This document shows positions 1 to 8,042 of a stretch of 25,874 nucleotides of DNA, in pieces. Under the pieces are notes generated by a model. It saw only the letters and a program-made list of their open reading frames with translations. It did no database searches and had not been told where the DNA came from. Within the stretch, counting starts at the first letter, position 1. The number at the start of each line of letters is the position of its first letter. Both the position numbers and the translations under genes were made by a program. The stretch comes from CAZHFW01 sp964531675 (GTDB taxonomy: Bacteria > Planctomycetota > Phycisphaerae > Phycisphaerales > UBA1924), in NCBI GenBank assembly GCA_964531675.1, contig CAZHFW010000046.1, positions 1-25,874 on the forward strand, given 5' to 3'.

Positions 1-621
1 TGCCACGGGGCGGAGGCGACGGGCATCTCGGGTCTGGGAAGGAACCTGGTGAACAGCGACTTTGTGGCGGCCCAGACGGACGAGCGGTTGGTGTCGTTCA
101 TCGAGGCCGGGCGTCCCGAGGCCAGGCCGATGCCCATGCCTCCCAAGGGCGGGCGTCCGGACCTGACGGCCTCCGACCTCTCCGCGGTCGTCGTGTACCT
201 GCGTGGCGTTCAGGATCCGCGCCGCATGCCGGTGCTCCCCGTCAGGCAGGCCCAGGCTGCTCCTTCTCAGGCCGAGAAGGAGGAGGCTCTCAAGGTCGCC
301 GGGGGGAATGCGGAACTGGCGGAGTACATCGCCAGCGGGAAGCGGATCTACGAGGGCACCTGCATCGCGTGCCACGGCAAGGGCGGAACCGGCATTCAGG
401 GGAATGGAAAGCGGCTCGCACAGAACGAGTTCATCGCCAGCCTGGACGACGACCACCTGCTGGCGTTCGTGAAGCAGGGACGCAATCCCACCGACCCGAA
501 GAACACGACCGGGATCCAGATGCCGCCCAAGGGGGGCAATCCCGCACTGAGCGATGACGATCTTCTCGACGTCATCTCCTATCTCCGCACGTTGCAACCC
601 GCGCCCGCTCGGGGCGGCTGA
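1..621 (+). CDS. Di-haem cytochrome c, 5' partial
   Basis: Periplasmic electron carrier, here the C-terminal 206 residues. The window opens inside the first haem-binding motif: the first two residues read Cys-His, the end of a CxxCH. A Met-Pro rich segment near residues 44-47 probably supplies the axial Met of that haem. A second complete motif, CIACH, is at residues 121-125, with its likely axial Met174 in an IQMPPKGG context. The two halves resemble each other (PPKGG, then acidic helix, then a VxYLR helix), so this looks like a tandem class I cytochrome c. It ends 63 bases before nosZ on the same strand. Cytochromes c are common partners of clade II NosZ, so electron delivery to NosZ is a reasonable inference. 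The true start lies outside the window; the first possible internal start, GTG at 49, is not the real one because the haem motif precedes it. Confidence 0.9.
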   Translation, partial: CHGAEATGISGLGRNLVNSDFVAAQTDERLVSFIEAGRPEARPMPMPPKGGRPDLTASDLSAVVVYLRGVQDPRRMPVLPVRQAQAAPSQAEKEEALKVAGGNAELAEYIASGKRIYEGTCIACHGKGGTGIQGNGKRLAQNEFIASLDDDHLLAFVKQGRNPTDPKNTTGIQMPPKGGNPALSDDDLLDVISYLRTLQPAPARGG

Positions 622-684
622 ACGGCTCACCGCAGCGGGCTCGCACCGGGGACGAGCCTTGCTGCCTCATCGGGAGTTCTGACC

Positions 685-2838
685 ATGGCCCAGAAGATGC
701 GACACCGGCTCACGCTCCGACCTTCCATCCTGATGCTCGCGGCGGCGATTTGCGCCACGACGCTGGTAAGCCCCGCGTACGGACAGCAGGAGTCCCGCCG
801 ACGCCGGCGGGCGGCCGAAGACGCCAAGCCCGTGGAGCTCGCGCCGGAGCAGATCGCCCAGCTCAACAAGCTCGCGACGGATCGCAAACTCAACGTCGAT
901 GACCTGCTCGCTGCGGCCAAGACCTACACGCCGAGCGGGAGGCACGATGAGTTCGTGCTCTTCTCCTCGGGCGGCCAGAGCGGGCAGGTGTTCGCGATCG
1001 GCGTCCCGAGCATGCGCATCCTGCGCTCCATCGCGGTCTTCACGCCCGAGTCGTGGCAAGGCTACGGCTTCTCGGGGATGAACGACCCGGTCATGCGCGA
1101 GCTCGAGATCAACGGCAAGCCCGTGCTCTGGGGCGACACGCATCACCCGGCCCTCTCGGAGACCAAGGGCGAGTACGACGGCCAGTTCCTGTTCATCGGC
1201 GACAAGGCCAACGCCCGCGTTGCGGTCATCGATCTGCGCGACTGGTCGACCAAGCAGGTCGTCAAGAACCCCCTCACGGTCAGCGATCACGGTGCCGCGT
1301 TCGTCACCCCGGACACGGACTACGTGATCGAGGGTGGTCAGTACGCGACGGTCCTCGGGTACGGATACGCGCCGCCTGAGGAGTACAAGAAGTCGTATCG
1401 CGGCATGGTCACGCTCTGGAAGTTCGACCGCGCCAAGGGCAGGATCGATCCGAGCCAGTCCTTCGCGATCGAACTGCCGCCGTACTGGCAGGACCTGGCG
1501 GACGCCGGCAAGCTCGCCAGCGACGGCTGGTTCTTCATCAACTCGTTCAACGCGGAGATGGCCTCCGGCGGCGTCGAGAAGGGCAATCCTCCCTTCGAGG
1601 CCGGCGCCAGCAAGCGGGACACCGACTATCTCCACATCATCAACTGGAAGAAGGCCGAGCAGGTCTTCCACGCGGGCAAGGTCCGCAAGATCCAGAACTT
1701 CCCGGTGATCACGCTCGACACGAGCGTGGCCGAGGGCGTTCTCTACTTCGCGCCCGAGCCCAAGAGCCCGCACGGCGTGGACGTGACGCCCAACGGCCAG
1801 TACATGGTCGTTGCGGGCAAGCTCGATCCGCACGTGACGGTGTACTCGATCGAGAAGGTGAAGGCCGCGATCGCGTCGTCGAAGTTCAGCGGGAAGGACG
1901 ACTTTGGCGTGCCGATCCTCGACTTCGACGCGGTGAAGGAAGTTCAGGTCGAACTGGGCCTCGGGCCGTTGCACACGCAGTTCGACGACAAGGGCTACGC
2001 GTACACGTCGCTCTTCCTGGACTCGGCGGTCGCACGCTGGACCCTGGGCGGCGACTACGCCAAGCTTCACGAGGAGCAGCCCTGGAAGCTCGTGACCAAG
2101 ACGCCGGTGCAGTACAACATCGGGCACCTCTCCGCGGCCGAAGGCGACACCGTCAGCCCGAAGGGCCACTACCTGGTGTCCATGTCCAAATGGTCGGTGG
2201 ATCGTTACCTGACCACGGGCCCGCTCCTGCCTCAGAACTTCCAGCTCGTGGATATCGCGTCCCCGGGGACCGCGATGCCTGTGACCTACGACCTGCCGAT
2301 CGGCGTGGGCGAGCCTCACTACGCCCAGATGATCAAGGCCGACAAGCTCAAGAGCTGGACGGTGTATCCGGAAGTCGGCTGGAACGCCGAGACGCAGGCG
2401 CTTGATCCGAACGCGCCCGCCAAGGGCCAGGAAGGCGTGACGCGCGATGGCAACAAGGTGCTCGTCAAGATGACCGCCGTGCGGAGCCACTTCGTGCCCG
2501 AGCACGTCGAGGTGAACGAGGGCGACATCGTCACCTGGCGGATCACCAACCTCGAGACAACCGTCGACGCAACCCACGGATTCTGCATCGGTGGGTACAA
2601 CATCAACCTGTCCCTTGAGCCTGGCCGGTACATCGAGGCCACGTTCAAGGCGGACCACTCGGGCACGTACCCGTTCTACTGCACCGAGTTCTGCTCGGCG
2701 CTGCACCTCGAGATGATGGGCTACTTCCATGTGAAGCCCACCTCCGAAGTGAAGCCTCCCGCGGCGCAGAAGCTGGAGTCCCCCGCGGACGCCAAGCCTC
2801 AGCCTGCGATCACTTCCGCCCAGGGTTCCGCCAAGTAA
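685..2838 (+). CDS. nosZ: Nitrous-oxide reductase, clade II (Sec-exported)
   Basis: Periplasmic copper enzyme reducing N2O to N2, the last step of denitrification; 717 residues. The N-terminus has a Sec-type signal peptide (hydrophobic core about residues 14-30, ending near AYGQ) without a twin-arginine motif, a mark of clade II NosZ. A beta-propeller domain carries a DTHHP motif, with His153-His154 as expected CuZ ligands. The C-terminal cupredoxin domain has the CuA set: His631, Cys666, Cys670, His674 and Met677, in CTEFC followed by HLEM. The CTEFC form resembles cytochrome oxidase CuA more than the CEWFC of proteobacterial clade I NosZ. ATG at 685 has GGGAG about 8 bases upstream. A run of five arginines follows the signal peptide. 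All recognised ligand motifs are intact, so the enzyme is predicted functional. Confidence 0.97.
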   Translation: MAQKMRHRLTLRPSILMLAAAICATTLVSPAYGQQESRRRRRAAEDAKPVELAPEQIAQLNKLATDRKLNVDDLLAAAKTYTPSGRHDEFVLFSSGGQSGQVFAIGVPSMRILRSIAVFTPESWQGYGFSGMNDPVMRELEINGKPVLWGDTHHPALSETKGEYDGQFLFIGDKANARVAVIDLRDWSTKQVVKNPLTVSDHGAAFVTPDTDYVIEGGQYATVLGYGYAPPEEYKKSYRGMVTLWKFDRAKGRIDPSQSFAIELPPYWQDLADAGKLASDGWFFINSFNAEMASGGVEKGNPPFEAGASKRDTDYLHIINWKKAEQVFHAGKVRKIQNFPVITLDTSVAEGVLYFAPEPKSPHGVDVTPNGQYMVVAGKLDPHVTVYSIEKVKAAIASSKFSGKDDFGVPILDFDAVKEVQVELGLGPLHTQFDDKGYAYTSLFLDSAVARWTLGGDYAKLHEEQPWKLVTKTPVQYNIGHLSAAEGDTVSPKGHYLVSMSKWSVDRYLTTGPLLPQNFQLVDIASPGTAMPVTYDLPIGVGEPHYAQMIKADKLKSWTVYPEVGWNAETQALDPNAPAKGQEGVTRDGNKVLVKMTAVRSHFVPEHVEVNEGDIVTWRITNLETTVDATHGFCIGGYNINLSLEPGRYIEATFKADHSGTYPFYCTEFCSALHLEMMGYFHVKPTSEVKPPAAQKLESPADAKPQPAITSAQGSAK

Positions 2839-2913
2839 CCCCGCGGCTGCCGCGGGCGAGAGCCTCCGGCGGCCGATTCGAGGCGACACGCCTCACACGC
2901 GAAAGGACTGCTC

Positions 2914-3597
2914 ATGGCCACGTTGCTCTCGCATCTGATCGGACCACGCGTTCCGGACGGGGAGCTTCGAACGCATCGGGCGCGGTATCTCACCCCGACG
3001 CTCATCTTCATGCTGGCACGGATGTGCCTGCTCGTCTCGGTCTTCCTTCCGTACTGGCACATGGAGCTCGAGGCTCCTCAGTATCCGCAAGGGCTGTTCC
3101 TGACGGCCCACGTCAACCACCTGTCCGGCGACGTGAAGGAGATCGACGGTCTCAACCACTACATCGGGATGAGGCCGCTCGGCGAGGCCGCAGCATTCGA
3201 ACGTGCCGCGGGCGTGTGGATGGTCGTCGCGATGGTGCTCCTGGTCGAGGGGGCGGCGCTGGTTCACTCACGCTGGGCGGTTCTCCTGGCGCTCCCCGCG
3301 ATCAGCTTTCCCATCGGATTCATCGTGGATCTCTACTACTGGATGCGGACCTTCGGCTTGAATCTGGACAAGGACGCTCCGCTCTCACACTCCGTGAAGC
3401 CCTTCGTGCCCACGGTCATCGGAGAGGGCGGCATCGGGCAGTTCCGGACCTACGCCGAGCTCGGAACCGGGTTCTGGTTGGCCTCCGCGTGCGCCCTGTT
3501 GACGGTCGTGGGGTTCTACTTCCACCGCAGGGCGTACCGCCCGCTCGTCGAACGTCAGCGTCGCAACGCCCTTGCGGCCGAAGGCGGTGGGATGTGA
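2914..3597 (+). CDS. nosB: NosB-like four-helix membrane protein of clade II nos clusters
   Basis: Integral membrane protein of 227 residues with four predicted membrane segments (about residues 24-48, 95-115, 120-145 and 190-212). Between segments one and two is an outside loop with APQYPQGL, a GDVKEIDGLNHYIGM stretch, and then a second hydrophobic region. A protein of this layout follows nosZ in clade II clusters and is called NosB; its biochemical role is not established, though it is thought to act in electron transfer or NosZ maturation. The assignment rests on the loop motif, the size and the position directly after nosZ. GAAAGGA lies about 7 bases before the ATG. The stop codon overlaps the nosD start (TGATG), suggesting coupled translation. 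Confidence 0.8.
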   Translation: MATLLSHLIGPRVPDGELRTHRARYLTPTLIFMLARMCLLVSVFLPYWHMELEAPQYPQGLFLTAHVNHLSGDVKEIDGLNHYIGMRPLGEAAAFERAAGVWMVVAMVLLVEGAALVHSRWAVLLALPAISFPIGFIVDLYYWMRTFGLNLDKDAPLSHSVKPFVPTVIGEGGIGQFRTYAELGTGFWLASACALLTVVGFYFHRRAYRPLVERQRRNALAAEGGGM

Positions 3598-4976
3598 TGC
3601 TCTCCACCTGCGCGACAATGGCCCTGCTTGCAGTCTTCGCGGTCCGTGACGGCGCGGAGACGAGCCAGGCCCGGCCCGAGAGACTCTCCGAGAGGGTCGC
3701 CTCTGCCGCGCCCGGTGCGACCCTGATCGTGCAGCCCGGCATCTATCGCGAGCGCCTCCGGATCGACAAGCCTCTGCATGTGATCGGCCTTCCCGGCGCG
3801 ATCATCGACGGCAACGGCTCGGGCGACATCATCGAGGTTGCGGCGCCGGACGTGGAGATCCGTGGCCTTCTGGTCCGCAACACCGGGATCGATCTGGACA
3901 AGGAGAACGCCGCGATCCGCGTGCTGGCGCCGCGGGCGACGATCGTCGACAACACGCTGGAGGACATCCTCTTCGGGATCGATCTACGCGAAGCGCCGGG
4001 AAGCGTCGTGCGCAACAACCGGATCGGCGGAAAGGACCTGGAAATCGCCCGCCGAGGCGATGGGCTCAGGCTCTGGCGCTCCGATGACTGCGTCATCGAG
4101 GAAAACCAGATCCATGATGGGCGGGACGCGATCCTGTGGTACTCCTCGGGCGTGACGGTGCGTGGAAACACGTCGATGAACTGCCGGTACGGGCTGCACC
4201 TGATGTTCTCCGATCGGGTCGTCATCGAACAGAACCAGCTCAGCCAGAACTCCGTCGGCGTGTACCTCATGTACTCCACAGGCGTGCGCATCGCCGACAA
4301 CGTCTTCAACCGCAACCGCGGACCAAGCGGCTACGGGATCGGGCTCAAAGAGACCGATCGCTTCGAGGTGCACGGAAACCTCCTGGTCGGCAATCGCGTC
4401 GGCGTGTATCTCGACGGCTCTCCCTTCACCGGGGCCCAGCCCGGCGCGTTCGAGCTCAATACGTTCGCCTGCAATGACGTCGGCGTGCTGGTGCTTCCCT
4501 CGGCGCGGGGCAACGAGTTCGTTTCGAACAACTTCATCGACAACATCCAGCAGGTGTCGGTCGCGGGACGCGGCGATCTGCAGGCCAACCGCTTCTGGAA
4601 GGGCCAGCAAGGCAATTTCTGGAGCGACTACTCGGGGTTCGATCAGAACCGCGATGGCGTCGGAGACTTCGTCCACGAGCCGGGCACGCTCTTCGACACC
4701 TTGCTCGAGCGGCAGCCCAAGCTCCGCATGTTCCTCTTCAGTCCCGCACAGCAGGCGATCGAGCTGGTGGGTCGCGCGGTGCCCGCGATCAACCCCGAAC
4801 GGACGTTCGCCGACGAGGTGCCCCTCATGAAGCCGGTGGCGCTTCCCACGCGGAGCCAGACCCATCCTTCTGGCGACTGGAAGCCCGGTCTTGTGCTGAT
4901 CTCGATCAGCGCGTGCGTCGCGGCTCTGGTGGTCCGGCCGTTGAGTGCATGCTCGTCGATCGGAGGAAAGCCATGA
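3597..4976 (+). CDS. nosD: NosD, periplasmic copper-site maturation protein
   Basis: 459 residues. NosD works with the NosFY ABC transporter in assembling the CuZ centre of NosZ. The body, about residues 45-330, is a right-handed beta-helix of CASH type, visible as repeated units such as DNTLED, RNNRIGG, EENQIHD and EQNQLS. A weakly charged N-terminal hydrophobic stretch (residues 1-25) looks like a signal peptide. Near the C-terminus there is a hydrophobic segment (LVLISISACVAALVV) that may anchor the protein in the membrane. The reading frame is open far upstream to 3024, but that part overlaps nosB in another frame; the ATG at 3597, which shares a base with the nosB stop, gives the signal peptide and normal NosD length. 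It overlaps nosF by four bases (ATGA). Confidence 0.95.
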   Translation: MLSTCATMALLAVFAVRDGAETSQARPERLSERVASAAPGATLIVQPGIYRERLRIDKPLHVIGLPGAIIDGNGSGDIIEVAAPDVEIRGLLVRNTGIDLDKENAAIRVLAPRATIVDNTLEDILFGIDLREAPGSVVRNNRIGGKDLEIARRGDGLRLWRSDDCVIEENQIHDGRDAILWYSSGVTVRGNTSMNCRYGLHLMFSDRVVIEQNQLSQNSVGVYLMYSTGVRIADNVFNRNRGPSGYGIGLKETDRFEVHGNLLVGNRVGVYLDGSPFTGAQPGAFELNTFACNDVGVLVLPSARGNEFVSNNFIDNIQQVSVAGRGDLQANRFWKGQQGNFWSDYSGFDQNRDGVGDFVHEPGTLFDTLLERQPKLRMFLFSPAQQAIELVGRAVPAINPERTFADEVPLMKPVALPTRSQTHPSGDWKPGLVLISISACVAALVVRPLSACSSIGGKP

Positions 4977-5869
4977 TCAGCATCCGAGATCTCTCGATGA
5001 AGTTCGGCCGGGCAGCCGCCCTCGAAGGCGTCAGTCTGGATGTCGCCTCGGGCGAGAGCGTGGCGCTCTGGGGATCGAACGGCGCGGGCAAGTCGACCTT
5101 GCTGCGCTGCGTCCTCGGCCTGCTCCGCTTCTCGGGCTCGATCCACGTGGGCGGCATTGACGTGCAGCGCCGCGGGAAGGTCGCCCGCATGCTGGTCGGC
5201 TACGTGCCTCAGGAGATCGGCTTCTACGACGACGTCGCGGTCGGTCGGGCGATCGCGCTCTTTGCCGGCATGAAGGGTGTCGATCGGACAGCGTGGCGCG
5301 GCGCACTGGAGCGGGTCGGCCTTGCGGGTCACGAGCACAAGCGCGTGCGGGATCTCTCGGGCGGGATGAAGCAGCGGCTGGCGCTTGCGATCGCTTTGCT
5401 CGGCGATCCCCCCGTGCTCATCATGGACGAGGTGACCGCCAGCCTGGATGCCGTCGGCCGCGACGGGTTCGTAAAGCTGCTGTCTGAACTGGGGGCGGCG
5501 GGGCGGACCTTGCTGTTCGCCTCCCACCGTGAGGACGAGATCCAGACGCTCGCCCACCGGGTGATCGTGCTTCATCAGGGACGAATCGAGCAGGAGCGCG
5601 ACGCCCGAACCTTCGCACGTGCCGGATCGGAGCACGCGGTGCTGCACCTGACGATCCCGCAACTCGAGCGTCAGCGGGCGATCGAGCTCCTGAACCTGCG
5701 CGGATTCTCCTCGACGTTGAACGGCGTCGGGGTGCTCGTCCCGGTGATGGTTGAACGCAAAGCGGAGCCTTTCCGTGTGCTCGCGGAAGCCGCTGTTCCG
5801 ATCCAGAACTTCGAAGTGCTCACGGCGCAGCAGGCCGAACGCATGCATCATCCGGAGGGGCGCCCATGA
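4973..5869 (+). CDS. nosF: NosF, ABC transporter ATPase
   Basis: Cytoplasmic ATPase of the NosDFY complex, 298 residues. Walker A is GSNGAGKST at residues 34-42, the signature LSGGMKQR at 128-135, Walker B IMDE ending at Asp152-Glu153, and the H-loop His lies in LLFASHRED further on. The C-terminal 80 or so residues after the ATPase core are typical of NosF-type and other ABC-2 export ATPases. ATG at 4973 is chosen because it overlaps the nosD stop, is preceded by GGAGG at 4962-4966, and starts directly with the first beta-strand (MISIRDLSMKFG). An in-frame extension upstream to 4913 has no such support. It ends in a four-base overlap with nosY. Confidence 0.96.
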   Translation: MISIRDLSMKFGRAAALEGVSLDVASGESVALWGSNGAGKSTLLRCVLGLLRFSGSIHVGGIDVQRRGKVARMLVGYVPQEIGFYDDVAVGRAIALFAGMKGVDRTAWRGALERVGLAGHEHKRVRDLSGGMKQRLALAIALLGDPPVLIMDEVTASLDAVGRDGFVKLLSELGAAGRTLLFASHREDEIQTLAHRVIVLHQGRIEQERDARTFARAGSEHAVLHLTIPQLERQRAIELLNLRGFSSTLNGVGVLVPVMVERKAEPFRVLAEAAVPIQNFEVLTAQQAERMHHPEGRP

Positions 5870-6735
5870 ACACGCTCGCTGTGCCCACGATTGCAAGCCA
5901 CAAGAGACCTCCCTCGACGATTTCCAACGTCCTGCGGATCGGCAGCAAGGAGCTGCGTGACGCGATGGCGGCGCGATGGTTCGTCATGTACACGATCGCG
6001 TTCGCGGCGCTGGGTCTCGGGGTGGCTTCGGTGTCCAGCATCGCCGGCGGCCTGGCCGGGTTCGGGCGCACGTCGGCGGGGCTGGTGAATCTGGTGCTCC
6101 TCGTCGTACCCCTGATGAGCCTGACCGCCGGGGCGGGCGCGATCGCGTCGGATCGGGAACGCGGGATGCTTCTCTATGTCCTGGCGCAGCCCATGACTCG
6201 CCTCGAGCTTCTGATCGGAAAGTACGTCGGGCTCGCCGGAGCGATTCTCTCTTCCCTGAGCCTCGGGCTTGGAATCAGCTCTCTGGCGCTCGCGTGGAAG
6301 GGGCAAAGCGGGGATCCGCTCCAGATGGTCAGGCTGGCTGGTCTGGCGTACGCACTCGCGCTGACCATGCTGAGCGTCGGGTTTCTGGTGAGCGTGATGG
6401 CGCGCAGGACCAGCGTCGCGATCGGCGCCGCGGTGTTCCTCTGGCTGATCTTCGCCTTCGTCTCGGACCTGGGATTGATGGCCGGCGTCGTCGCGCTGAG
6501 GCTCCCGATCGAGCGGCTTTTCGCGCTGGCGATGTGCAACCCGCTCCAGGTCTTCAAGATGTGGGCGCTGTACAGCTCCGAAGCCTCGCTTGACGTGCTC
6601 GGTCCCGCGGGGCTTTACGCGACCGAGGAACTGGGCGACAAGCTCCATCTACTCTTTGCCGCCAGCCTGGCCTTGTGGTGGGCGGTCCCGCTCGTCCTGG
6701 CCGGCGTCATCTTCCAGCGGAGGGCGATCTCGTGA
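5866..6735 (+). CDS. nosY: NosY, ABC transporter permease
   Basis: Membrane part of the NosDFY transporter, 289 residues with about six transmembrane helices. The N-terminal segment IGSKELRDAMAARWFVMYT is the short amphipathic part typical of ABC-2 permeases, then helices occur at roughly residues 40-60, 70-92, 120-148, 160-180, 185-212 and 262-285. The loop DRERGMLLYVLAQPMTRLELLIGKY, between helices two and three, is a hallmark of NosY and related permeases, where it contacts the ATPase. NosFY is thought to provide a sulfur-containing or energy input for CuZ assembly together with NosD. ATG overlaps the nosF stop by four bases, and its own stop overlaps the nosL GTG start. Confidence 0.95.
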   Translation: MNTLAVPTIASHKRPPSTISNVLRIGSKELRDAMAARWFVMYTIAFAALGLGVASVSSIAGGLAGFGRTSAGLVNLVLLVVPLMSLTAGAGAIASDRERGMLLYVLAQPMTRLELLIGKYVGLAGAILSSLSLGLGISSLALAWKGQSGDPLQMVRLAGLAYALALTMLSVGFLVSVMARRTSVAIGAAVFLWLIFAFVSDLGLMAGVVALRLPIERLFALAMCNPLQVFKMWALYSSEASLDVLGPAGLYATEELGDKLHLLFAASLALWWAVPLVLAGVIFQRRAIS

Positions 6736-7214
6736 AGCGCAGAGCGCACATCTTCATCCTGGCCTCGGTGTTCCTTGTGGGCTGCTCGTCGACGCCCTTG
6801 TCCGGGCCGCCGAAGGTCCGCGAGGGGCGCGACGAGTGTTCGGGCTGCGGCATGATTATCTCGGAGAGCCGTTGCTCGGGAGCGCTGCTTCTTGAGAAGG
6901 GCGGCGAGCGGACGCACCGCATCTTTGATGACCTGGGATGCATGCTCGATGACGAGCGTGAAGAACTCGACGGTGCCGTGGTCGTGGAGCGGTACGTCCG
7001 CGACTACGCCACGACGAGCTGGGTCCCCTGTGATCGTGCGACATTCGTGAAGTGCCCTCGGGATCGCGTCCGCACGCCCATGGGGTCCGGGCTCATCGCC
7101 TTCGAGGACCCTCGGGCTGCCCAGGACTTTGCCGCCAGTGTCCAGGGAACGCTTCTGAAGTACGCCGAACTGGCGGAGATGCGCGCAAAGAAGTTGAACC
7201 GAAACGGCAGCTGA
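6732..7214 (+). CDS. nosL: NosL, copper-binding lipoprotein chaperone
   Basis: 160-residue lipoprotein that delivers Cu(I) to apo-NosZ through NosDFY. The signal peptide ends in a lipobox LVGC with the lipidated Cys18. The NosL motif CSGCGM is at residues 36-41, with the rest of the domain (FDDLGCM, YVRDY, MGSGLIAF) matching the NosL family. The start is GTG at 6732, overlapping the nosY stop; it gives a normal lipoprotein signal (MKRRAHIFILASVFLVGC). An in-frame extension to 6675 lies inside nosY and would spoil the signal. NosL is the last nos gene here; a 25-base gap separates it from ric. Confidence 0.94.
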   Translation: MKRRAHIFILASVFLVGCSSTPLSGPPKVREGRDECSGCGMIISESRCSGALLLEKGGERTHRIFDDLGCMLDDEREELDGAVVVERYVRDYATTSWVPCDRATFVKCPRDRVRTPMGSGLIAFEDPRAAQDFAASVQGTLLKYAELAEMRAKKLNRNGS

Positions 7215-7239
7215 GCTGTCGATCCAAAGGAGATCCGTC

Positions 7240-7983
7240 GTGACCCGCACCATTCGTCTCGAAGACCCCGTCGGCCGTCTTGCCTCTCAGTATCCGGAGT
7301 TGACCGGCGTGATGGACAGGTTGGGACTGGACTATTGCTGTCATGGGCAGGATTCGCTCCGCACCGCATGCCTCTCTGCTGGCAAGGCGGAGGATGACGT
7401 GCTCGCGGAGCTTCAGAACGCAGAGGCGTCCGCCGACGCATCGGAGCCTGACTGCGCTTCGATGTCCATGACCCAGCTCGCGGACCACATCGAGCAGACG
7501 CACCATGCCAAGGCCAGGGAGCTCTTTGCGCTCCTCGACCAGTTCCTCCCGAAGATGGCCCGCAAGCATGGGGACGCCGAGCCGAGGCTCATCGAGCTCG
7601 CCGAGGTCGTTCGCGTGCTGAAGGAAGACATGCACGATCACTTCGTGCGTGAGGAACGCGTGCTGTTCCCGTGGATCCGGCGTCTTGAGACCCCGGGCGC
7701 CATCCACATCGGTCCGCCCTGGAGCGTGCAGCGCCCCATCTCGTGCATGGAGCACGATCACACCGAGGTGGGACGCACGTTCGAGAAGATCAAGACCCTG
7801 ACCGCGGGGTACTCGTGCCCTTCCGGCGCATGCCAGACGTACCGCCGGGCCTTTGACGCCCTGGCCGAACTCGAACACGACACGCGCCGCCACGTGCACA
7901 AGGAGAACAACATGCTCTTCCCCGCCGCGGTCCGCGCCGAGGCGGCCCGGGCTGGGAGTGGGGGCGGTCTCCCGGCGAACTGA
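7240..7983 (+). CDS. ric: RIC/ScdA/YtfE-type di-iron protein, repair of iron centres
   Basis: 247-residue cytoplasmic protein. An N-terminal ScdA_N (DUF542) domain holds the diagnostic DYCCHG at residues 31-36. A hemerythrin-like domain follows with candidate di-iron ligands His83 and His88 (HIEQTHH), His132/134 with Glu138/139 (MHDHFVREE), His172/174 (MEHDH) and His218/220 with Glu222 (HVHKEN). RIC proteins restore Fe-S clusters and handle NO after nitrosative stress, and their genes are commonly controlled by the Rrf2 protein NsrR. Here it sits between nosL and an Rrf2 gene, which fits that role well. GTG at 7240 is preceded by AAAGGAGA at about 7226-7233, a strong ribosome site. It may be read from the nos transcript, as no terminator is evident before it. 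Confidence 0.93.
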   Translation: MTRTIRLEDPVGRLASQYPELTGVMDRLGLDYCCHGQDSLRTACLSAGKAEDDVLAELQNAEASADASEPDCASMSMTQLADHIEQTHHAKARELFALLDQFLPKMARKHGDAEPRLIELAEVVRVLKEDMHDHFVREERVLFPWIRRLETPGAIHIGPPWSVQRPISCMEHDHTEVGRTFEKIKTLTAGYSCPSGACQTYRRAFDALAELEHDTRRHVHKENNMLFPAAVRAEAARAGSGGGLPAN

Positions 7984-8015
7984 CCGGGTGACGGTCCGTT
8001 CCGGGCTCTGTGTAC

Positions 8016-8033
8016 ACTCCAACCGACTGGAGT
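8016..8033. promoter_or_regulatory. Candidate Rrf2 operator (inverted repeat) before the Rrf2 gene
   Basis: ACTCCA at 8016-8021 and TGGAGT at 8028-8033 form a perfect 6-bp inverted repeat with a 6-base spacer, ending 10 bases before the rrf2 ATG. A weak -10-like TACACT at 8013-8018 overlaps the left arm, with a possible -35 GTGACG at 7988-7993, 19 bases away. The position would suit autorepression, but the promoter match is modest. Confidence 0.5.
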
Positions 8034-8042
8034 ATTCCTCGC

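Noticed and set aside
685..780. Twin-arginine signal on NosZ
   Set aside because: The arginines before the hydrophobic core are not paired (MRHRLTLRPS); the RRRRR run lies after the cleavage region, so it is not a Tat motif.
667..2889. 740-codon open frame on the - strand across nosZ
   Set aside because: Shadow of a high-GC gene: the + strand protein has all NosZ motifs, and the - strand product is Arg/His/Leu/Val-rich with no recognisable domain.
3024..3596. N-terminal extension of the nosD frame across nosB
   Set aside because: It overlaps nosB in another frame, is Arg-rich and without a signal peptide, and the ATG at 3597 gives normal NosD.
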